Positions 59,009 to 64,000 of a stretch of 64,000 nt of DNA are shown one piece after another (within the stretch, counting starts at the first letter, position 1; each line of letters opens with the position of its first letter). This DNA is from Weissella viridescens (GTDB lineage Bacteria; Bacillota; Bacilli; Lactobacillales; Lactobacillaceae). The position numbers and the translations under genes are program-made. Under the pieces are notes generated by a model. That model saw only the letters and a list, made by a program, of their open reading frames with translations, had not been told where the DNA came from and ran no database searches. The DNA lies in assembly GCF_001437355.1 (NCBI RefSeq), contig NZ_JQBM01000002.1, positions 155,871-219,870 on the forward strand. The letters run 5' to 3'.

Positions 59009-59572
59009 ATGTTAACAAAGCAAGAAAAACATGAGCTGTTAGCAGCAGCAATTGCTGGGGATGAGCAGGCGCTTGAGAGAGTCGTGCACGAATTTGATGG
59101 TTGGATTTGGCGCCAGTATACGCAACAGCGGGTTCGCCCGAAAGCGGAGGATTGGTATCATGAATGTCGTTTGGTGATGTACCGTTGCTTAGCCAAATTG
59201 CCCCAACAACATTGGGGAGTGTTAACCAGTTACTTTCAACGCGCGGTGTACCATCATGTGACGACCATCTGGCGGAAAGAGTTCCAGGTCAAATTCGACA
59301 CCGTTCTTTCTGATGAATGCTTAGCTTATCTACCTGAGTCTGCTCAGCAACGACTCCCAGCCAGTACAAAAGTGGAATGGTGTGATATGAAAGGCCGCGT
59401 CCAAGCGGATCTCAAGCCAGCACAGCAGCAGTTGTTACAGATGCGCTTACAGGGATATCCACTTAAGGAATGTGCGGCACAGTTACAGTGCTCAGTTTCA
59501 TGGTGTTGCCAACAGTGGCGATTAATCCAAAAGTATTTCGATTGTTTGAAGCAACACCGTTTTTATCGATGA
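59009..59572 (+). CDS. sigma-H/ComX-like sigma factor
   Basis: A 187-aa sigma-70-like factor. Region 2 is at about 15-95 with the helix EDWYHECRLVMYRCLAKLP, then region 4 (about 125-180) with the helix-turn-helix LKPAQQQLLQMRLQGYPLKECAAQLQCSVSWCCQQW. Related to SigH/ComX of lactobacilli and streptococci, where it may drive competence genes. Its location before rpmG-secE-nusG matches the position of sigH in Bacillus. Strong Shine-Dalgarno AAAGGGGGG. Whether it is active is not shown by sequence. Confidence 0.8.
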   Translation: MLTKQEKHELLAAAIAGDEQALERVVHEFDGWIWRQYTQQRVRPKAEDWYHECRLVMYRCLAKLPQQHWGVLTSYFQRAVYHHVTTIWRKEFQVKFDTVLSDECLAYLPESAQQRLPASTKVEWCDMKGRVQADLKPAQQQLLQMRLQGYPLKECAAQLQCSVSWCCQQWRLIQKYFDCLKQHRFYR

Positions 59573-59653
59573 ATGTGTGGATTTAGACTGTTGTTTCTGC
59601 TAAAACATGGTACACTATACGATATGAAATAAAAAAGTAAGGCGGGATTTAAC

Positions 59654-59803
59654 ATGGCCCAGAAGAAAGTTGCATTGGCGTGCAATGAATGTGGTTCACG
59701 AAACTATACGATTGCCAAGAAGCCAGACCGCTCAACTCGGTTAGAAGTCAAAAAGTATTGCAAGTATTGCGAAAAACATACCATTCATCGCGAAACCATG
59801 TAA
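59654..59803 (+). CDS. rpmG: ribosomal protein L33
   Basis: 49 aa, Cys4 zinc form (CNEC ... CKYC). ATG 59654 after GGCGGG. Sequence [19 protein letters not shown] second L33 copy may exist elsewhere. Followed 22 bp later by secE. Confidence 0.93.
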   Translation: MAQKKVALACNECGSRNYTIAKKPDRSTRLEVKKYCKYCEKHTIHRETM

Positions 59804-59825
59804 AACAATGTAAAGGAGAGTAGGC

Positions 59826-59996
59826 ATGAAATTTATTAACAGCGTTTTTGCAGAAATGAAGAAAGTGACTTGGCCAACATTCAACCAAAATATCCATGAT
59901 ACAACGGTTGTTATCTTGACTAGCCTCTTCTTTGCATTGTTCTTGGGAAGTGCAGACTGGATTTTCGAACAAGGGATTACGTTCTTGTCGAAATAA
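59826..59996 (+). CDS. secE: SecE, translocase subunit
   Basis: 56 aa, single membrane segment (about 27-47) preceded by the conserved amphipathic helix FAEMKKVTWPTFNQ. Stabilises SecY. ATG 59826 after AGGAGAG. Its end overlaps the -35 box of the nusG promoter. Confidence 0.94.
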   Translation: MKFINSVFAEMKKVTWPTFNQNIHDTTVVILTSLFFALFLGSADWIFEQGITFLSK

Positions 59997-60013
59997 CCGG
60001 ACTGGGTTATAAT
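59985..60013 (+). promoter_or_regulatory. nusG promoter
   Basis: -35 TTGTCG (59985-59990, inside secE), 17-bp spacer, -10 TATAAT (60008-60013). Start near 60020, only about 20 nt before the terminator hairpin. Confidence 0.65.
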
Positions 60014-60041
60014 AAAGTCATTAACGAGCAAACAATAAACT

Positions 60042-60067
60042 AACCTCCAATCGTGGGGGTTTTTATT
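60042..60067 (+). terminator. terminator or attenuator upstream of nusG
   Basis: AACCTCCA (60042-60049) pairs with TGGGGGTT (60054-60061) around ATCG, then a T run. It lies between the nusG promoter and nusG, so read-through is needed for nusG expression from either promoter. Confidence 0.8.
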
Positions 60068-60089
60068 TAGCATAAATTTAGGAGGCAAC

Positions 60090-60647
60090 ATGGCAGACGA
60101 ATCTTTTGACAACCAATGGTATGTGATCCACACGTATTCAGGATACGAAAACAGTGTGAAGACTAACCTTGAATCTCGAATCGAAACAATGGGGATGACG
60201 GATTATATTTTCCGCGTTGTGGTTCCAGAACGTGAAGTAACAGTTAACGAAAACGGTGAGACAAAAGTTGTTAAGGAAAACGACTTCCCTGGTTACGTTT
60301 TGGTTGAAATGGTGATGACCGACGAAGCTTGGTATGTCGTTCGTAACACACCAGGTGTTACTGGATTCTTGGGTTCACACGGTGGTGGTTCAAAGCCAAC
60401 GTCATTGTTGCCTGAAGAAGTTGACGAAATGTTGGCCCGCGTTGAAGATACACAACGTGATGTGGTTGATCATATCGATGCTGAAGTTGGTGATGTTGTA
60501 AACATTACGAGCGGATCATTTGAAGGTATGGAAGGTACCATCACAGATATCGATAACGATAAACAAGAAGTAACGGTATTGGTTAACTTCTTGGGTCGTG
60601 AAACACCAACTGAAATTTCATTCGCTGACATTAAGCCAGTCGTTTAA
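60090..60647 (+). CDS. nusG: transcription antitermination/pausing factor NusG
   Basis: 185 aa, binds RNA polymerase and links it to ribosome. NGN domain (about 8-125) with NQWYVIHTYSGYENSVKTNLESR and KVVKENDFPGYVLVEM, then a KOW domain (about 135-185, VGDVVNITSGSFEGMEGT). ATG 60090, Shine-Dalgarno AGGAGG. Confidence 0.97.
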   Translation: MADESFDNQWYVIHTYSGYENSVKTNLESRIETMGMTDYIFRVVVPEREVTVNENGETKVVKENDFPGYVLVEMVMTDEAWYVVRNTPGVTGFLGSHGGGSKPTSLLPEEVDEMLARVEDTQRDVVDHIDAEVGDVVNITSGSFEGMEGTITDIDNDKQEVTVLVNFLGRETPTEISFADIKPVV

Positions 60648-60656
60648 AAAATATTT

Positions 60657-60687
60657 CCCCTCGGGCTTGCAAAAGTACGAGGGGTTT
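60657..60687 (+). terminator. terminator after nusG
   Basis: CCCCTCG (60657-60663) with CGAGGGG (60678-60684), then TTTATT. The loop holds the -35 box of the next promoter. Confidence 0.75.
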
Positions 60688-60695
60688 ATTATAAT
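60667..60695 (+). promoter_or_regulatory. rplK-rplA promoter embedded in the nusG terminator
   Basis: -35 TTGCAA (60667-60672) sits in the terminator loop, 17-bp spacer holds the right arm, and -10 TATAAT is at 60690-60695. Start about 60702, leaving an 80-nt leader for rplK. Confidence 0.75.
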
Positions 60696-60783
60696 ACATT
60701 AGGTATGCGTGGTGACACGTATATGTGGGAGGCGGAAATCGAAACTCGCCATTTATACCACAAACACGAAGGAGGAAACAATC

Positions 60784-61209
60784 GTGGCTAAGAAAGTTTC
60801 AAGTATTGTTAAGTTGCAGATTCCAGCCGGTAAGGCTACACCTGCACCACCAGTTGGACCTGCATTGGGTCAAGCCGGTGTTAACATCATGGGATTCGCA
60901 AAGGAATTTAACGCACGTACTGCTGATCAAGACGGTATGCTAATTCCAGTAGTTATTACTGTATATGAGGATCGTTCATTCGAGTTCGTCACTAAGACGC
61001 CACCTGCAGCTGTATTGCTAAAGAAGGCCGCTGGTGTTGAAAAGGGTTCTGGAGAACCTAACACGAAGAAGGTCGCTACAGTTACTGCTGCTCAAGTTCG
61101 TGAGATTGCGGAAACTAAGATGCAAGATCTAAACGCGGCTGATGTGGAAGCAGCAGCTCGCATGATCGAAGGTACTGCACGTTCAATGGGCTTCACTGTT
61201 GAAGGCTAA
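60784..61209 (+). CDS. rplK: ribosomal protein L11
   Basis: 141 aa, GTPase-associated centre. [37 protein letters not shown] start, GTG 60784 with AAGGAGG; an in-frame ATG at 60709 lies in the leader. C-terminal domain (about 70-141) binds 23S rRNA. Confidence 0.97.
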   Translation: MAKKVSSIVKLQIPAGKATPAPPVGPALGQAGVNIMGFAKEFNARTADQDGMLIPVVITVYEDRSFEFVTKTPPAAVLLKKAAGVEKGSGEPNTKKVATVTAAQVREIAETKMQDLNAADVEAAARMIEGTARSMGFTVEG

Positions 61210-61254
61210 TCTAGCGTTTTAGTACGGATCGCATAGGAAACTAAGCATGATCAA

Positions 61255-61284
61255 GCGGGAGGTCTTGGACGACCATTTGACCGC
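61255..61284 (+). promoter_or_regulatory. hairpin between rplK and rplA
   Basis: GCGG-ga-GGTC, loop of six, GACC-atttga-CCGC, asymmetric internal loop, about 25 nt before rplA. It may be the L1-binding site for feedback control, as L1 represses this operon in other bacteria. The specific match to the L1 motif could not be confirmed. Confidence 0.4.
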
Positions 61285-61308
61285 ATTTGCAAGGAGGAAT
61301 AGCTACCC

Positions 61309-62001
61309 ATGGCTAAGAAGTATGGTAAAAAGTATATCGCAGCTGCAGAAAAGGTTGATAGTGACAAGTTGTACTCTATCGACGAAGCAGCCGCTTTGGT
61401 AAAAGATATTGATTTTGCTAAGTTTGATGCAACTGTTGAAATTGCATTTAACTTAAACGTTGATACGCGTCAAGCTGATCAACAATTACGTGGTGCCGTT
61501 GTTTTGCCTAACGGTACTGGTAAGGACCAAACTGTTGTGGTCTTTGCTCAAGGAGATAAGGCTAAAGAAGCTGAAGCAGCTGGTGCCGACGTTGTTGGTG
61601 CTGCTGATTTGGTACAACGCATTTCTGACGGTTGGTTGGACTTTGACGTTGCCATTGCTACACCTGACATGATGGCGCAAGTTGGTCGTGTTGGACGTAC
61701 ATTGGGACCTAAGGGCTTGATGCCTAACCCTAAGACTGGAACTGTTACATTTGACGTGGCTAAGGCCGTTTCTGACGCTAAGTCAGGTCAAGTAACATAC
61801 CGTACAGACCGTGACGGAAACGTTGCAGTTCCTGCCGGTAAGGTTTCATTCGATGCTGACAAGTTAGCTGGAAACCTTAAGGCTTTGGGAGACCTAATCC
61901 TTAAGGCACGTCCTTCATCAGTTAAGGGAACATACGTACAACACGTATCAATTTCTTCAACATTTGGACCTGCTATCAACATCGACCCAACTTCATTGTA
62001 A
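61309..62001 (+). CDS. rplA: ribosomal protein L1
   Basis: 230 aa, E-site stalk. [27 protein letters not shown] and [19 protein letters not shown] conserved loop. ATG 61309 after AAGGAGG. Confidence 0.98.
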   Translation: MAKKYGKKYIAAAEKVDSDKLYSIDEAAALVKDIDFAKFDATVEIAFNLNVDTRQADQQLRGAVVLPNGTGKDQTVVVFAQGDKAKEAEAAGADVVGAADLVQRISDGWLDFDVAIATPDMMAQVGRVGRTLGPKGLMPNPKTGTVTFDVAKAVSDAKSGQVTYRTDRDGNVAVPAGKVSFDADKLAGNLKALGDLILKARPSSVKGTYVQHVSISSTFGPAINIDPTSL

Positions 62002-62038
62002 TTTATTAGTTTCTAATAAATTTTAAGTTGGTTGTTTG

Positions 62039-62067
62039 TTGACGCTTCCTTGGATAACTGTTATAGT
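62039..62067 (+). promoter_or_regulatory. rplJ-rplL promoter
   Basis: -35 TTGACG (62039-62044), 17-bp spacer, -10 TATAGT (62062-62067). Start near 62074, giving a leader of about 150 nt. Confidence 0.8.
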
Positions 62068-62073
62068 AATCTG

Positions 62074-62196
62074 AGTAATCAATAGATTCTACCTAAGACG
62101 CAGGTGTCGTAAGACTTAATATCCAGCCGAGGAAGTGCAAAAAACGCGAAAGCGACTTTTGACCCTCGGTACAATTGTGCCGAGGGTTTTAGTTAG
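62074..62196 (+). promoter_or_regulatory. ribosomal L10 leader with attenuator
   Basis: A leader of about 120 nt has ACCTAAGACGCAGGTG and GCCGAGGAAGTGC, elements of the L10 (rplJ) leader, then a terminator CCCTCGG (62163-62169)/CCGAGGG (62180-62186) and a T run. CCGAGG at 62127-62132 can pair with the left arm of the terminator, so alternative structures exist. L10(L12)4 is the known ligand of this leader class. Confidence 0.75.
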
Positions 62197-62225
62197 GATC
62201 AAATCTAAATAGGAGGAATGATACC

Positions 62226-62732
62226 ATGAGTGAAGCAACTATTGCTTTAAAAGCACAACAAGTTGAAGAAGCTGCTGACAAGTTCAAGCAAGCCGCTTCA
62301 GCCATTGTTGTTGACGTACGTGGATTAACTGTTGCTGAGTCAACAGAACTACGTTCAGCTTTGCGCCAAGAAGGTGTACAACTACAAGTTATCAAGAACA
62401 AGGTTTTGACTCGTGCAGCCGATGCTGCCGGTCTTTCTGACTTGAATGATTTGTTTGCTGGACCTTCAGCTGTCGCATTCTCAAACGAAGACCCTATTGC
62501 CCCTGCTCGTATTTTGAAGAAGTATTCTGATTCAATCGAAGCATTGGAAATCAAGGGTGGTGTGGTTGACGGACATGTTGTTTCTGTTGAAGAAATCAAC
62601 AAGTACGCTTCATTGCCAGACCGCGATGGTTTGCTATCAATGTTGTTGTCAACATTGCAAGCACCTATCCGTAACGTCGCTTACGCTATTAACGCTGTTA
62701 AGGACGCTAAGGAAGAAACAGAAGAAGCTTAA
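62226..62732 (+). CDS. rplJ: ribosomal protein L10
   Basis: 168 aa, base of the L7/L12 stalk. N-terminal rRNA-binding domain ([22 protein letters not shown]), and the C-terminal helix that binds L12 dimers. ATG 62226, with AGGAGG. Also the regulator of the leader. Confidence 0.97.
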   Translation: MSEATIALKAQQVEEAADKFKQAASAIVVDVRGLTVAESTELRSALRQEGVQLQVIKNKVLTRAADAAGLSDLNDLFAGPSAVAFSNEDPIAPARILKKYSDSIEALEIKGGVVDGHVVSVEEINKYASLPDRDGLLSMLLSTLQAPIRNVAYAINAVKDAKEETEEA

Positions 62733-62824
62733 TTCGTTAAGTTTTGCCTGTTAATCCGTGAGTTTACTCACACAACATAAACTAAAACATACCGGAAGGT
62801 ACAATATAATTGGAGGATTTTATC

Positions 62825-63193
62825 ATGGCTTTTGATAAGGATTCAATCATTGCTTCATTGAAGGAAGCAACGATTATGGACTTGGCTGACTTGGTTTCAG
62901 CTATCGAAGAAGAATTTGGTGTTTCAGCTGCTGCCCCTGTAGCCGCTGCTGGTGCTGCTGGTGGAGACGCCGCTGCTGCTAAGACTGAATTTGATGTTGA
63001 ATTGACTTCAGCTGGTTCAGCTAAGATCAAGGTTATCAAGGCAGTTCGTGAAGCAACTGGCTTGGGCTTGAAGGAAGCTAAGGACTTGGTTGATGGTGCA
63101 CCATCAATCGTTAAGGAAGGTTTGTCAGAAGATGACGCCAACGCCTTGAAGTCACAAATCGAAGAAGCTGGTGGAGCTGCAGAATTGAAGTAA
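62825..63193 (+). CDS. rplL: ribosomal protein L7/L12
   Basis: 122 aa. N-terminal dimer domain, Ala/Gly-rich hinge (about 38-52), and C-terminal domain with [27 protein letters not shown] that recruits GTPase factors. ATG 62825, 9 nt after GGAGG; the longer frame to 62810 lacks a good start. Confidence 0.97.
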   Translation: MAFDKDSIIASLKEATIMDLADLVSAIEEEFGVSAAAPVAAAGAAGGDAAAAKTEFDVELTSAGSAKIKVIKAVREATGLGLKEAKDLVDGAPSIVKEGLSEDDANALKSQIEEAGGAAELK

Positions 63194-63212
63194 TTCTGTT
63201 TCCATTAACTTT

Positions 63213-63246
63213 AAAAAACAGTACTCTCCGGAGTGCTGTTTTTTTT
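63213..63246 (+). terminator. terminator after rplL
   Basis: AAAAAACAGTACTC pairs with GAGTGCTGTTTTTT around a 4-nt loop, one G-U. Confidence 0.93.
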
Positions 63247-63394
63247 ATGCCAAAATTGCATAATATATGGCTGGATAAGGCTTCAGAATCCCGTTCTGAC
63301 ACATAATTGAAACAACATTACATTTATTTTTCAATCAATGAAAAAGGATTGTTCTTCGTGCCTAAGTTTGTTAAATTATTCAAGTAGCAAAATA

Positions 63395-63428
63395 AAAAAA
63401 GTTTTATCACCGATAAAACTATTTTTGG
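63395..63428 (+). promoter_or_regulatory. 21-bp palindrome before the ABC ATPase gene
   Basis: AGTTTTATC (63400-63408), acc, GATAAAACT (63412-63420), flanked by A5 and T5 and running directly into the TTGGAGG Shine-Dalgarno. It is either an intrinsic terminator used as an attenuator, or an operator for a metal regulator. Confidence 0.5.
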
Positions 63429-63436
63429 AGGATATA

Positions 63437-64000
63437 ATGTTAGAAGTCAAAAATTTGACCGTCGGATATACATCAACGCCGGTTTTTGAAGATTTATCAG
63501 TTAAGTTTGAACCTGGTAAAATTACAGGAATTATCGGGCCAAACGGTGCGGGTAAATCAACCTTGATTAAGTCAATTCTAGGGCTAATCAAGAAGCAAGC
63601 TGGTGATGTGAAATTAGATGGGCAAGAAGTAAGCAAGGTACGTCAAAAGACGGCTTATGTTGAACAACGTGCCAACTTAGATATGAGCTTTCCTATCAAC
63701 GTTTTTGACGTGGTTTTAACAGGGACCTATGGTCGGTTAGGATTATTCAAAAGCCCTGGTGCGAAAGAAAAGGCTGCTGCAAGTGATGCCTTAGAACAAT
63801 TGAAGCTATCTGAATTTAAGAAACGCCAAATTGGTGAATTATCTGGTGGACAATTACAACGTGTCTTCGTTGCCCGTGCTGTCGTGCAAGAAGCAGAAGT
63901 GGTTATTTTGGATGAACCTTTCGTTGGAATCGATATGAAGTCAGAAGCTGACATCATGCGTATTTTAAAGTTGTGGCGTGATCAAGGTAAAACGATTATC
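63437..64000 (+). CDS. metal (Mn/Zn-type) ABC transporter ATPase, 3' truncated by the window
   Basis: 188 codons are seen; the frame stays open to the window end. Walker A GPNGAGKST (about 37-45), Q-loop, signature ELSGGQLQRVF, Walker B VVILDEPFVGID. The sequence AYVEQRANLDMSFPINVFDVVLTGTYGRLG is typical of the Mn/Zn/Fe chelate family ATPases (MntB/ZnuC type). The permease and binding-protein genes would be downstream. Start ATG 63437 with TTGGAGG, 5 nt spacing. Confidence 0.88.
   Translation, partial: MLEVKNLTVGYTSTPVFEDLSVKFEPGKITGIIGPNGAGKSTLIKSILGLIKKQAGDVKLDGQEVSKVRQKTAYVEQRANLDMSFPINVFDVVLTGTYGRLGLFKSPGAKEKAAASDALEQLKLSEFKKRQIGELSGGQLQRVFVARAVVQEAEVVILDEPFVGIDMKSEADIMRILKLWRDQGKTII

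Noticed and set aside
59741-60133. 130-aa antisense ORF across rpmG, secE and nusG
   Set aside because: Covers three real genes on the plus strand and has no RBS; hydrophobic look arises from complement of SecE coding.
62002-62030. Terminator after rplA from TTTATTAG/CTAATAAA
   Set aside because: Stem is A/T only and weak; the nearby rplJ promoter suggests some ending here, but it cannot be supported as a terminator.

Overview
The window is a housekeeping stretch of a low-to-moderate GC Firmicute of the order Lactobacillales. The r-protein, RNA polymerase and SecY sequences, the fused gene order, the short adenylate kinase and the Asn in the rifampicin pocket point to the Leuconostoc/Weissella branch, most probably Weissella. 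That genus call is inference from sequence character, not from a database match. No phage, transposase, CRISPR array or restriction system is visible.

Layout: (1) 1-380, a tandem array of three near-identical tRNA-Arg(ACG) genes, each with the same 39-bp leader. (2) 396-11160, the CtsR-controlled ctsR-clpC operon, then rpoB and rpoC, separated by a very large hairpin. (3) 11200-19110, accessory and metabolic genes: an iron alcohol dehydrogenase, RlmA-type methyltransferase, an XRE regulator with a methyltransferase-like partner, an unrecognised secreted protein plus small membrane protein pair, pepF, and an alpha/beta hydrolase. (4) 19160-28350, an RNA-modification and replication block: rsmC-like, tadA, the SRP RNA ffs, dnaX-ybaB-recR-yaaL, tmk-darA-holB-rsmI, an acyl-ACP thioesterase and galE. 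(5) 28400-34060, tsaB, two rimI-like acetyltransferases and tsaD, then a DUF2207 membrane protein and a convergent prenyl diphosphate synthase. (6) 34280-48300, the S10-spc-alpha ribosomal superoperon with a structured leader, an internal infA promoter and an L17 downstream element. (7) 48415-51580 on the minus strand, metQ-metN-metI behind a methionine T-box. (8) 51620-58790, pncB-nadE, a polytopic membrane protein, cysS-mrnC-rlmB. (9) 58957-63250, a sigma-H/ComX-like factor, rpmG-secE-nusG, rplK-rplA and rplJ-rplL with attenuators. (10) The window ends inside an ABC ATPase gene of the Mn/Zn family.

The genes work together mainly as the information-processing core: RNA polymerase, ribosome, translocon (SecY/SecE), clamp loader (DnaX, HolB), tRNA modification (TadA acting on the tRNA-Arg encoded at the left end; TsaB/TsaD), and protein quality control (ClpC). 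RNA-level regulation is dense: T-box, L10 leader, L17 element, leader terminators before rpoB and nusG.

The points most worth following up are: a textbook A-AAA-AAG slip site in dnaX placed where it would make a gamma-like product; Cys-to-Asp changes at conserved zinc-ligand positions in RpoC, DnaX and HolB together with a lid-less adenylate kinase and no rpsN in the spc cluster; the 87-nt rpoB-rpoC hairpin; a MetQ with no lipobox cysteine; the tRNA-Arg tandem array; and the uncharacterised secreted/membrane pair at 15.0-16.1 kb.
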